From a virus, in the IMG/VR virus record IMGVR_UViG_3300021961_000431, positions 1-29,812 of that record: DNA of 29,812 nucleotides; one strand, written 5' to 3'. A model generated the notes under the pieces. The model was not told where the DNA came from and searched no databases. It worked only from the letters and a program-made list of their open reading frames with translations. A program made the position numbers and the translations under genes. Shown one piece after another: positions 1-8,696 of this stretch (positions are counted from its first letter, which is position 1; the number at the start of each line of letters is the position of its first letter).

Positions 1-3000
1 TTCGCTACAGTGTCGGCGCGGATAAGGTTCTTAGCGTCACGCAACTGCTCTTCAGCTAAAGTGCGCAGCTCACCGTCACGCAAAGACTTCAGGTCTGACT
101 CTGCTTTTGCAACAATTGATTCTATCTCCGTCGGATTGTAGCCAACTGCAGCCATCTCCTGACGAATCTTTGCAAGCTGATCTAGTCCACGGTCTGCGTT
201 ATACAGCAGTGCGGAGACCCGATTGTTGTGAATGGCAGCGTTCTCTTCAACCAAGCGGTCTGATTCAGCACGTTGCTCTTCTGCTGAAGTCTGACGAGCC
301 TGTGATTCGACGTATGCTTCCTGACCAAGCGCACCTACCTCAGCCAGTAGCTTCATCACCATACCTGCGTCATCGGTGAACTGAGACTTAGGTGGTGCCT
401 CGCCAACCAACTCATCGGCACGACGTTCAGCTTGAGCCCGACGAGCAGCTTTGTATTGAGAAATAGCCAAGCCTTTGCGCTGAGCGACGGTCTCTTCCAC
501 GCGCTTAGTCACACCGCTTAGAACTTTGTCAACCTGCTTCTCGAAGGTAGCCTTCCTAGACTTGAGCGACAAACGCTTCTGCTCTTCGGTTTGGAACTGA
601 GCTTGGCTAACACGCTTCTTGCTTTCCTCCGCAATCTGCTTGGACATTTCGACGAAGTTCTCACCGAAGGCTGCTAGGTTGCCAGCTTTGAAAGCCTTAG
701 CTGCTTGCGATGTCTGACCGCGACGTAGCAAATCAGTAACTTCTAGGTAGGTGGCCTTAGCATTCTCAGCATCGATGTCTTCCTGAGCACGACGCAACGG
801 CACCTCAGCCTCTTCCACTACTGCTGGCTCTGCAACCTTGGCGGCTTCCTGAGTTTCGATCTCATTGAAGTTCAGGCCAGTTTCTTTCCACAGGTTTGCA
901 GACTTGAACGCAGCCGCAGCCTCAGACCTCTTGCCTTCTCCCAACAATGTACGGACATTTTGTAGAGCTTCTGCCTGAGTTGCATTAAGAGAAACATTGT
1001 CCTCGATAGAGGTGCCTCTTGACTGTTGCTCGATAGCGTCATTCAAGAATGCTTGCATCATCCCCTGAACCCGGGCGAGATCTTTGATGGCAGACTTCAC
1101 CATCTTTTCCCTAACCCCGAGGTTGGACATGCGTTGGATCATCTGGTCAATAATATCGATGATCTTCTCAAGCAGGGTGGGCTGGGATCTAGCCATGCCT
1201 TGCCAGAAACTAGGTTCGCTAAACAAAACACCTAGCACGTCGGCAACAATTTCCTCCCGAAGCGCACCTTCTTTGTAACCAACCTCACGTAGCTTTTGCT
1301 TTAGCTCTGTGGTGATGTCACCATCAAGGTACTGCTCTATCAAGTCCATCAGAACTCGGGCAGACACGGGGTCACGCTTGGTAAGCTCATGGAACAGCTC
1401 GTGCCCAAAGACAACAAACTCTCCGCCTTGAGATGTCATGCCACCGTTAATGCCGATGACACCGCTACCCATTGATATACCCTGACGCTGGCCTATCCAG
1501 TTCTTGCCCTTGTAGTTCCAGACCTTAACCTGAACGCCAAACGCTTCAGCTAGTCTCTGAAGAGGCGGAGGGGTAGGAATGATCTCGTAGTCTTCTGTCG
1601 TGGACGTGCCGGGGCCTTGACGCTGGTTATCCCAATTGATAATATTTTGTACGAACTGGTCGTCTGACATGGAACCGTCGGACATGCGGTATTCACCGTC
1701 CTCAGTCACAATAGACACAGGCTCAGGAGGAGCGCCTTCCTGCTGCGTTTGGGTGTCGGTTGGTATTCCGGTATCACCTAACTCCTGAACGCCTTCTGTA
1801 GCCCCGTAGCCGCCTTCCTGAAGCACAGTCTCTAGGCTTGGGCCGAGCAGGTTGCTGAACACACCACGAGCCACCGTTTCTGGGAACCCCTGATCCACCA
1901 TTTCCTGCACTGACAACTCGGCTTGCTCCCGACGGTAGTTCTCTGGGAGGCGCTCAAGGTTCTGGGCGCGGCGCTTATATCCATTCAGACGTAGGCCGAT
2001 CTCCTCAGTTGACATATCGCCAATTTGCCTTACGCCAGTGTCGGTGGCTACGGCTGTCTCTTCATCGGTAGAGAGGGGAGGCGGAGTGGTTGTGATACCC
2101 ACGCCAGCTTCTTGTCTGCCAAGCTCGGATAGATTCTTGACATCCTCCAAAGACTCGGGGCCAGCAATACGGGTAACACCAGCAGCCTCAGCACGAGCGG
2201 CCTCAAGATCAAAGCCCTCTAGTTGGTTCAGGAATGCTGGCGCAAAGTTAGGATAGTTGGCTGCGATGCGGCTACCCTGATTAACCAGATCAACGTCTTG
2301 CGACAATTGGCTTAGGTTAAGGTTAGGGTTAGCATTTTGTAAACGAATACGGGTCTCTTCGTCGGACGTAGCGTACAGGTGTGCCATGAATGCTGGCGAA
2401 CCTGCGGCTGAAGACATCTCGACTGCGGTTAGCTGACCACCAGTGGGGCCACGATATGCGGGTGCGTCGGCGGGAGCGGTAGCAGCAGCAACAGCATCGG
2501 TAGCTTTCTCGGTTGCAATTTTTGCTCCACCGAATCCAGCACCAGCAAGCAGACCCATTGCACCACCAGCGCCAGCAGCCTCGGGAACTCCCTCGAACAG
2601 ACCGACCTCTGGTGTAGCACCTGATGTTCTGCCACCCACGTTCTGAGCAAACTGAGCGCCGCCTTCTTGCGCGGTCTCTTCAATAGTTTCTCTGCCCACG
2701 TTGAAGCCAAACTTCTTAGCAACTTGCATGCCAGTTTGTTTGCCGACTTCCTGCTCGACCTTGTTGGCTACGCGACCCAAGATAGCAGCTTCCAGTTTAT
2801 CCGCGCCAGTTACTTTTGTGGCAATAGCGGATATGGATGCGGCCAGAGCGGTAGATACCAAAGAAGCATCATTGGCTAGTTTGGTACGAGCAAGGAACGG
2901 ATCCATGCCTGACTTCAATAGCTCTTGGTACTGAGGAGACTTCAGTAGCTCAGCTTCTTTCATGTTCAGGATGTGGGTACGGCTATCAGCACCAGCCATA

Positions 3001-3815
3001 CCACCTTCCATCACAGCGTTCAGACCAAGAACAGTACGCGCCGCGTTAGTAGATGCAGCAGCGGTGGCGGCTTCAGCGCTTAAACCAGCCTCGGCCCCCC
3101 AAGCAAGAGTACGCATAGCAACTGCACGAGCAGCCATACCAATAGTGGCAAGCTGGGGTGCCATCTGTACAACCATTGAACCAGCAAGTCGAGGGTTAGT
3201 GACAACAGCCGCGAAGCTATCAACGAATCCTTTAGCATCTTCGAGTTCCTTTCTTTGTGCCTTCAACGCAGGGGACTGATCCTCCTGAAGCATTTGACGA
3301 CCCTCGGCAAGATTCTCTGTTCCTGTCTTGCCAGTGCGATCCTTGATTGCTTGGTCTATTGCACCGCCTGATACCAAGTTGGCAATCTCATAACCAGCAC
3401 CATAAAGCTGTAACCCGCCAATAGCAAGATCGTTGGCAGCGTCGCCCAAGAAGTTACCCTGAGGTTTAGACGTAGAAAGACCTGAGTCGGGGGTGTCCCG
3501 CTGGATTGATTCTTCGTAGGCTTTTAGGGGGTCAAACGTGGGAGCGGCGCTGGGGCCTGATGGGGAGGGCGCAATGCCTCGGCGTGTAGAGGAAGGGGAA
3601 GGGAGTCCAGTAGCCATTGCTTGATCGGCCAGCACACCCGGCTGGTAGTCTTGACCGATTTGAGCAGATGCGTACTGACCCGGAACATACTCTTTGCCAA
3701 TTGCTTGACGAGCAAATGCTCCGGGTTCGTACTTACCACTGGATATCGCTTGACCCTTTCTCCGTGTTTCGGTTCCTGCTTCGTTGGAAGTCTTATAGAT
3801 CGGAGAAGTTGCCAT
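1..3815 (-). CDS. Large internal virion-type protein with HExxH zinc-peptidase motif (3' end beyond window)
   Basis: Open from an ATG at 3815 to the window edge without a stop, at least 1271 residues. The start follows an AAGGA-type ribosome site and lies 10 bases after the upstream stop. Residues 27-68 hold three 14-15-residue repeats with a Y-x-PG core. A Gly/Ala-rich hydrophobic stretch around residues 420-435 could contact membrane. At residues 805-809 it reads HELFH, followed about 45 residues later by REEIVAD (E854/E855), the usual layout of a zincin (two His plus a downstream Glu as zinc ligands). The C-terminal third is Lys/Glu/Ala-rich and predicted helical. Very large proteins at the end of a podovirus virion operon are typically packaged in the head and ejected with DNA. 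That role, and peptidase activity against host or virion proteins, is inference. The C-terminus is not visible. Confidence 0.8.
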   Translation of the reverse strand, partial: MATSPIYKTSNEAGTETRRKGQAISSGKYEPGAFARQAIGKEYVPGQYASAQIGQDYQPGVLADQAMATGLPSPSSTRRGIAPSPSGPSAAPTFDPLKAYEESIQRDTPDSGLSTSKPQGNFLGDAANDLAIGGLQLYGAGYEIANLVSGGAIDQAIKDRTGKTGTENLAEGRQMLQEDQSPALKAQRKELEDAKGFVDSFAAVVTNPRLAGSMVVQMAPQLATIGMAARAVAMRTLAWGAEAGLSAEAATAAASTNAARTVLGLNAVMEGGMAGADSRTHILNMKEAELLKSPQYQELLKSGMDPFLARTKLANDASLVSTALAASISAIATKVTGADKLEAAILGRVANKVEQEVGKQTGMQVAKKFGFNVGRETIEETAQEGGAQFAQNVGGRTSGATPEVGLFEGVPEAAGAGGAMGLLAGAGFGGAKIATEKATDAVAAATAPADAPAYRGPTGGQLTAVEMSSAAGSPAFMAHLYATSDEETRIRLQNANPNLNLSQLSQDVDLVNQGSRIAANYPNFAPAFLNQLEGFDLEAARAEAAGVTRIAGPESLEDVKNLSELGRQEAGVGITTTPPPLSTDEETAVATDTGVRQIGDMSTEEIGLRLNGYKRRAQNLERLPENYRREQAELSVQEMVDQGFPETVARGVFSNLLGPSLETVLQEGGYGATEGVQELGDTGIPTDTQTQQEGAPPEPVSIVTEDGEYRMSDGSMSDDQFVQNIINWDNQRQGPGTSTTEDYEIIPTPPPLQRLAEAFGVQVKVWNYKGKNWIGQRQGISMGSGVIGINGGMTSQGGEFVVFGHELFHELTKRDPVSARVLMDLIEQYLDGDITTELKQKLREVGYKEGALREEIVADVLGVLFSEPSFWQGMARSQPTLLEKIIDIIDQMIQRMSNLGVREKMVKSAIKDLARVQGMMQAFLNDAIEQQSRGTSIEDNVSLNATQAEALQNVRTLLGEGKRSEAAAAFKSANLWKETGLNFNEIETQEAAKVAEPAVVEEAEVPLRRAQEDIDAENAKATYLEVTDLLRRGQTSQAAKAFKAGNLAAFGENFVEMSKQIAEESKKRVSQAQFQTEEQKRLSLKSRKATFEKQVDKVLSGVTKRVEETVAQRKGLAISQYKAARRAQAERRADELVGEAPPKSQFTDDAGMVMKLLAEVGALGQEAYVESQARQTSAEEQRAESDRLVEENAAIHNNRVSALLYNADRGLDQLAKIRQEMAAVGYNPTEIESIVAKAESDLKSLRDGELRTLAEEQLRDAKNLIRADTVA
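3612..3737 (-). repeat. Three short Y-x-PG protein repeats in the N-terminus of the large virion protein
   Basis: Residues 27-40, 40-54 and 54-68 of the large protein align as GKYEPGAFARQAIG, GKEYVPGQYASAQIG and GQDYQPGVLADQAMA. Conserved positions are G-x-Y-x-PG and a later A-x-x-A/I. A fourth, degenerate half unit (GQAIS) precedes them. They lie before a Pro/Ser-rich linker, so they may be docking motifs. The role is unknown. Confidence 0.7.
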
Positions 3816-3825
3816 TTAGGTATCC

Positions 3826-4971
3826 TTACTTTTTCTTGCCAGCCACCGCTTCGGGCACTGGAATCTCTGTGGTTGCTTTCGCCGCCGCCTCAGGAATAGA
3901 CATACCCTTCTGACGGTATTGCTCAGCCTTTGCTGCTACTGTGGTCGCCCAGCGCATATAGCCGCCGCCATCCCAAGTGAACGAAGGATTGCTTGCGAAC
4001 TTGCCAGCAAATTCCAGCGTGTACTTGTACAGGTCTTTGGCATCACCGTCGCCTTTGTCCTTGTTGGCTGCAACCATGCGCGCATTTGCTTCGTATATGG
4101 TGCGATCCATTGCTGCTTTTGCTGCTTTGTCTGCGCGAACATTCTCTTGCTTCTGCTCAATACCGAGCTTGCGCATATCGGCTTGAACCTTGCCGTAAGC
4201 ATCAGCAGACATTGACGGAAGTATAACATCGTCGAACATATCAAATATCTTTTTGCCACCACGCATACCAATAACTTTGGGGCCGACTATAGGATCGTTC
4301 TCAACCTGAAGCTGGACATCATCACCGATCTTAATCTTGCCAGCCTTGTTGAACATATCCTTGGCAGTTTTCTGATCGCCAGTTGTCATAAAGAAACGAG
4401 CGGCATCAATAGCGCCCTCGCTTTCAATCTGCTTGCGCTGAGCCCGTGCTTCTGCCAGCATCTTGGGGTCAAGCTTACCTGCCCGTGCGTGAGCCGCCAT
4501 GAACGTATCACCGAACTTCATTTGATATTCCAGCGGATCCATAGGGCCAACTTGCTTGATGGTGCCGGGCTTGAATGCTAGGCCACGCTCCTTCATTGCG
4601 CCTATCTCTTGATCTGGATTTTGGAATCGCTTGAAGCCCTGAGACTTACCAGTGCGAGTATCAACAATCTCGCCCTCGTATCCAGCATCGCGCTCAGCTT
4701 GCAATTTAGCTAACGATTCCTTAAGATCTATCTGGAAGTCTTCGTCACGCTTAGCAGCAGCAATGTCCATAGTGGTCTTCTGCATGCCGAGTTCTGCTTG
4801 CTGTTTATCCAAGGCGAAGCGTTCCTTGTCCATCGCAGCTCGGTTCTGCTCAAGAGCAAGACGTTCTTTGTCACGCTCCATCGCAGCACGACGAGCTTCA
4901 ATCTCACTCATCTGGCCGTAGCCTTGAGCAAAGCCCTCAGCAAATGCGCCTATTCCCCGTGCAGTAGCCAT
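3826..4971 (-). CDS. Probable internal virion protein, coiled-coil N-terminus
   Basis: A 381-residue protein with a small Gly/Ala-rich N-terminus followed by a long charged helical segment at about residues 20-100, rich in Glu, Arg, Lys, Met and Gln in a coiled-coil pattern. A mixed helical remainder ends in a Lys-rich tail. The ATG overlaps the stop of the upstream gene by one base (TAATG), indicating translational coupling. No enzymatic motif is visible. Its place between two other large structural-type proteins at the distal end of the late operon, with no tape measure elsewhere, suggests an internal core or ejection protein. It could equally be a scaffold-like or tail-interior protein. 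Confidence 0.75.
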   Translation of the reverse strand: MATARGIGAFAEGFAQGYGQMSEIEARRAAMERDKERLALEQNRAAMDKERFALDKQQAELGMQKTTMDIAAAKRDEDFQIDLKESLAKLQAERDAGYEGEIVDTRTGKSQGFKRFQNPDQEIGAMKERGLAFKPGTIKQVGPMDPLEYQMKFGDTFMAAHARAGKLDPKMLAEARAQRKQIESEGAIDAARFFMTTGDQKTAKDMFNKAGKIKIGDDVQLQVENDPIVGPKVIGMRGGKKIFDMFDDVILPSMSADAYGKVQADMRKLGIEQKQENVRADKAAKAAMDRTIYEANARMVAANKDKGDGDAKDLYKYTLEFAGKFASNPSFTWDGGGYMRWATTVAAKAEQYRQKGMSIPEAAAKATTEIPVPEAVAGKKK

Positions 4972-6143
4972 TATTTGCCTCTCTTCTTCATGCCGCGCTT
5001 ACGTTGAATAGCTGCGGGTGTGTGTGTTTTCTTGACAACCTTATCAAGATTCTTCTTGCCAATTGCTTTGACGGTATCTGCTGGGACAACATATTCTCCG
5101 TCTGACAACATTGCAGGAATCATATCATCTACCGGGCCACCGGGGCCATTAACTAAGCCGCGCTTCCTAGGGGGCATACCACCGTCAGCGAATCCAAACA
5201 TTTTGCCGCCGATAGATGCTGTTGGTGCGCCGAAAGCCATACCTGCCAGACCGCCAAGACCTTTGAACAAACCACCAGCCGCTTCTTGTTGCGCGTTGTA
5301 GGCTTGCATGCGGCCTTGATACTCTTGACCGTAGATGTTGCCAGCGGTACCGTAGGCGTTAGTTGCTCCACTGTATCCCTGCATTGCACCTTGGAATCCG
5401 GGTGCCATAACTTGACCGGGAACCAGAGCGCCCTGTTGAGCACCGCCAGCCGCAGCCAAACCAATCTGCTGTGAGCCAGTAATGTTCGATGGTAGGCCAC
5501 GACCAAGTGCAGCAGCGTCGTACTTCAGCGCACGGGATTTGTCCAGCGCACCTTCACGAGCACCAGTTGATGCAGCAGCCCTAGCCAATGCTTCTTGCAG
5601 GTTGAGCTGTTGATTCAGTTGGGCGAATCTGCCTGAGCCGGGTTGGAGACCCATTGCCCTAGCTTGACGAGTGCCTTGACCTCTCATCTGCTGGAACGCG
5701 CTACCGATGTCGCCAACCGCACGACGAGCTAATTGCTCACGGCCAGCCTCGGTGTCGTAACGCATTGCGTCTTCAGCTAGTCTTTCTTCCAGAGGGCGGA
5801 AGGTATCCTTCATGTACTGCTCATACTCTTTGCCTTGGCGCATTGCCTCACGCTGAGTATCTACCTGACCAGCAAGAACCTCCTGCAGAACAGGCTTCAT
5901 GTCGTTGTACTGCTGCTTGTAGAAGTCCAGAGTATTTCTGGCTATCTCCTTCTGAGCTTCAGCAGTTTCCTTTGCAGCCTCAGCAGAAGCAAGCATGCCG
6001 GGGTTGGGATCAGGAGCGCTGCCCTTACCGCCGAAAGCTATGTTGCGCTTTTGCAACACTGCAAGTTTACGATCAACAGGGTCGCGTGGGTTTTCGCACA
6101 CGTCCCCATAGAACTCCATGAAACTATCATATTTGTCGAACAT
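4971..6143 (-). CDS. Probable internal virion protein with C-terminal SDGEYVVPA motif
   Basis: A 390-residue protein. Residues about 50-130 form a charged helical region. The middle is Ala/Gly/Gln-rich and low in complexity, with a Gly-rich hydrophobic patch (GGLFKGLGGLAGMAFGA) near residue 290. The C-terminal 70 residues contain FADGG, then GPGGPVDDMIPAMLSDGEYV, then VPADTV, and a basic tail. The GP-x-DD-x-IPAxLSxGEYVV signature is recurrent at the C-terminus of phage tape-measure and internal virion proteins (family knowledge). The start ATG follows AAGGGAAAAATAA. A second in-frame ATG nine residues on (MEFYG) is an alternative. Function in DNA ejection is inferred from position and the motif. 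Confidence 0.78.
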   Translation of the reverse strand: MFDKYDSFMEFYGDVCENPRDPVDRKLAVLQKRNIAFGGKGSAPDPNPGMLASAEAAKETAEAQKEIARNTLDFYKQQYNDMKPVLQEVLAGQVDTQREAMRQGKEYEQYMKDTFRPLEERLAEDAMRYDTEAGREQLARRAVGDIGSAFQQMRGQGTRQARAMGLQPGSGRFAQLNQQLNLQEALARAAASTGAREGALDKSRALKYDAAALGRGLPSNITGSQQIGLAAAGGAQQGALVPGQVMAPGFQGAMQGYSGATNAYGTAGNIYGQEYQGRMQAYNAQQEAAGGLFKGLGGLAGMAFGAPTASIGGKMFGFADGGMPPRKRGLVNGPGGPVDDMIPAMLSDGEYVVPADTVKAIGKKNLDKVVKKTHTPAAIQRKRGMKKRGK

Positions 6144-6154
6144 TTATTTTTCCC

Positions 6155-6562
6155 TTACAAGAATCGACAATCTTTACGCCACAAGACATAGATGACTACA
6201 TCTCCACCGTCAGGTGCGGCACCCTTTAGCCGCGTTTCTTCTGTGAATCCAATCTTCTCTACAAGGGTTCGTGACTCTTTGTTAGTCTCGTCAACCCACG
6301 CAGATACCCTGTTTACTTTCAGTTGTCCGAATGGATAAAAAAAAGCCGCCTTCAATAGCGACTTGCTTATCCACTTCTTCCCCCTGCCAGCGCAGTGCAT
6401 GAAGATGTTCTTGCCTGTGAAGCCTTCGTAAAGAATGCCGCCTACGAGGCCACCATCTATTTCCCTACCTATACCTTGCATCCCAGCAGAATACATAACT
6501 GGCACCCCTAAGTCTTTCAGGAAGTGCCATACTCTATCTGGATCGTTGATTAACTTTTCCAT
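6155..6562 (-). CDS. GNAT-family N-acetyltransferase
   Basis: A 135-residue protein of typical single-domain GNAT size. Visible family features are the central strand-loop CAGRGKKW (around residues 57-64) in the acetyl-CoA pyrophosphate-loop position, and RVSAWVDETNKESRTLVEKI then GF (residues 85-106). That N-x-x-S-x-x-L-x-E-K-x-GF block is the classical GNAT C-terminal helix and strand. The enzyme would move acetyl from acetyl-CoA to an amine. The substrate cannot be read from sequence. Acetyltransferases embedded among short-tailed phage virion genes are known but little studied. Its ATG lies three bases after the upstream stop with no clear ribosome site, so it probably depends on coupling. 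Confidence 0.85.
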   Translation of the reverse strand: MEKLINDPDRVWHFLKDLGVPVMYSAGMQGIGREIDGGLVGGILYEGFTGKNIFMHCAGRGKKWISKSLLKAAFFYPFGQLKVNRVSAWVDETNKESRTLVEKIGFTEETRLKGAAPDGGDVVIYVLWRKDCRFL

Positions 6563-6565
6563 ACA

Positions 6566-6814
6566 CTAGTAGTTTATCTTGGCGATGACTTCGTTCAACT
6601 TTGTTATCACTTGATCTAGGTCTGCCGTGTTGTCTAATTGCTCCACCCTGCCGCCGCGAACCCCTGTAATCATCTCAATGTTTTGTTTTATGGGCTCAAT
6701 TACAGAAGCCAACCTACGATCAACCACAGTACTTGATTGAATCGCAGGTATGGCTGGCTTCTTTGTTCTACCAGTTTGAGGGACAAACGTCCGTGGTGGT
6801 TGTGGTGCTGCCAT
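6566..6814 (-). CDS. Small conserved-type phage protein, unknown function
   Basis: An 82-residue protein not recognised as a named family. The first 30 residues are Pro/Thr/Lys-rich and probably flexible. The rest is a predicted helix with heptad-like spacing (VIEPIKQNIEMI, then LDQVITKLNEVIAKINY), suggesting a short coiled coil or oligomerisation tail. The ribosome site GGAG overlaps the end of the upstream nozzle gene three bases away. Position between the nozzle candidate and internal virion genes suggests a minor structural or assembly protein. Confidence 0.7.
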   Translation of the reverse strand: MAAPQPPRTFVPQTGRTKKPAIPAIQSSTVVDRRLASVIEPIKQNIEMITGVRGGRVEQLDNTADLDQVITKLNEVIAKINY

Positions 6815-6817
6815 CTT

Positions 6818-8686
6818 TTACTCCAATCTCGCAAGTTCTTTCATGGACGATGCCAGCTTCACATACCGCAGCTCCAAGTTACCAGCCAACAGCAACTCAA
6901 ACTTCTGCGACTTCACACCAGACGGTAAGCGGTACACACCATTCGCTAAGTACACAGCGTTGTGAATCTCAGTCATACTGCCATCCACCTCTGCGTACAG
7001 TGTGAACTGCACAAACCTGTCATCGATTAGGTTAGGTATGTTCTGCAGTGTCGAGCCATTCAAGTCAAAGTGATTAAGCGCAGTGTCATTTACCAAGCTC
7101 TTCAATGGAGCGCCCGTATCCCACAGAGCGTTGTTCGCGTCTATGATTTCTTGTCGAGCTGCCTCAGCTTGCTCCGCCGCCTCTATGCTTGTAAACTCCC
7201 CGCCAATTTCTATAGCGGCCAAGTTCGTTGGCATATCAAATATGAAACGCTTTGACAACCATTCAAACGGGAAGTTGTTGTATATGTCGGCTTCCCACTC
7301 GTAGATAGTAATACCATCTAGGTAATACATCTTGGCCGTTACAGGGTCAACGTATGTAGCGCTTGCCGCCACACTGGTGATTGACAACGGACTTGAAGGT
7401 ATACCCCTGTCAAGAACTATGCCGCCAGTAGGGATCGGTCTTTGCGCCCCCTGCCTGTAGAACCCGAAATACTTGCCATTATATACAGCAGCGCGAATAG
7501 TTGTCGGGTTAAACTGTCCGAACTCATTCCTAGTAAAGAGGTTGCCAGTTGCTAGGCCAGCGGTACCAGACCCAACCACACAGATACCGTTGGGGCTTGC
7601 GTACATCACACCCATGTCATCTGCTGTAATCGACCGTTCACTAACGCACGGCTCGAGTACTGGCATCTTCTCAGGAGTCATCGTCTCTGGTAGGTTGCCG
7701 CTCATAACATAGGGATATCCCTTTGTCATAATAGCAACGGAGTTACCATAGACTCCCATTCCGACAATATCAAAGTCAATGACTTGTCGATACGCCAGCG
7801 GGTATGCGTGTGGTGCGTTGACCTCGGAGATAATAATTTCTCTACGATGCCAGCCGATCAGGAAGCCGCCGGGATGGAATACAACTCCACTCATGTCTGG
7901 CGGCTCTAGCCAATCTGCACTAGGCAGCGCTTCGCCCAAGTCTTCTATATCGACCGCATCGTTGTAGACGTGAGCCGAAGGTGTAGGCAGAAGAGTCGAA
8001 GCATTGATCTCAGCAACCAGCAGGAATGTGGGATTGCCACCAGCGCTAGTTACCGAGCGGTATATGCGAACCTTGGTGATGTTGGTGTTTGGATAAACAA
8101 ACGGATCATCAAAGTTAGTAAGGTCGATTGTGTTAGTTGTAGACCAATCAACAGGTGCAGATGGTGGGCTAGGTGCAGACTCTTGCTCTGTGCCGCCAAA
8201 TGTTTCCACAAAGGTGTACACGTACACACGAGTCTCAGATACTACGCCACCACCAACACGGGTGGGAACCAGAGCAGTCACAGGTGCCTGAACACCGCCG
8301 TAGTACCAATCTTGTGGGGGCTGGCCGTTGAAAGAAGAATCGCCAGCCAAATCAGCATTAGTCTTTTTGAGAGACAGATCTTCAGTGTAGAAGATGTTGC
8401 TACCCGCTGGCTGTGTCTCATCAAGCAAAGGAGAACGAGCCACCCAAACAGTACTATCCCACACTAACCACCGAGCATCATTGTTGTCGTCAACGGACTT
8501 GTAGATTGTTTCGCCGTTTTCTATACATGAAAAGCTTGGCTGTACTGCTTTTGGCTTGAACCACGACCTGAGATCACCGCTGTAAACTTTCGTGTTAATT
8601 GCGCGTTGACCAGTTGCGTTGTCAAGTAGGTGAGCAGCAATCTTTGGATTGTACCCACCTTGGCTCATCAGCTTCAGACCCGCCAT
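6818..8686 (-). CDS. Probable tail nozzle / beta-rich tail hub protein
   Basis: A 622-residue protein. The frame is open up to 8794, but the first plausible start is the ATG at 8686, preceded by AAGGA at good spacing and 10 bases after the upstream stop. The N-terminus (GGYNPKIAAHLLDNATGQRA, then NTKVYSGDLRSW) resembles short-tailed phage tail proteins that begin by positioning an N-terminal strand before a beta-propeller. The body is strand-rich with repeated short motifs such as RVYVYTFVETFGG, TKVRIYRSV and SGVVFHPGGFL, consistent with beta blades. Single-domain nozzle proteins (T7 gp12, P22 gp10) are of similar length. The assignment rests on composition, size and place, not on a catalytic motif. 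Confidence 0.7.
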   Translation of the reverse strand: MAGLKLMSQGGYNPKIAAHLLDNATGQRAINTKVYSGDLRSWFKPKAVQPSFSCIENGETIYKSVDDNNDARWLVWDSTVWVARSPLLDETQPAGSNIFYTEDLSLKKTNADLAGDSSFNGQPPQDWYYGGVQAPVTALVPTRVGGGVVSETRVYVYTFVETFGGTEQESAPSPPSAPVDWSTTNTIDLTNFDDPFVYPNTNITKVRIYRSVTSAGGNPTFLLVAEINASTLLPTPSAHVYNDAVDIEDLGEALPSADWLEPPDMSGVVFHPGGFLIGWHRREIIISEVNAPHAYPLAYRQVIDFDIVGMGVYGNSVAIMTKGYPYVMSGNLPETMTPEKMPVLEPCVSERSITADDMGVMYASPNGICVVGSGTAGLATGNLFTRNEFGQFNPTTIRAAVYNGKYFGFYRQGAQRPIPTGGIVLDRGIPSSPLSITSVAASATYVDPVTAKMYYLDGITIYEWEADIYNNFPFEWLSKRFIFDMPTNLAAIEIGGEFTSIEAAEQAEAARQEIIDANNALWDTGAPLKSLVNDTALNHFDLNGSTLQNIPNLIDDRFVQFTLYAEVDGSMTEIHNAVYLANGVYRLPSGVKSQKFELLLAGNLELRYVKLASSMKELARLE

Positions 8687-8696
8687 TATGTTTTCC

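Noticed and set aside
2429-2722. 97-codon frame inside the large virion gene
   Set aside because: Alternative frame of an Ala-rich stretch; Leu-run composition and no ribosome site.
7970-8467. 165-codon + strand frame inside the nozzle gene
   Set aside because: Cys/Arg-rich composition, no ribosome site, antisense to a well-supported gene.
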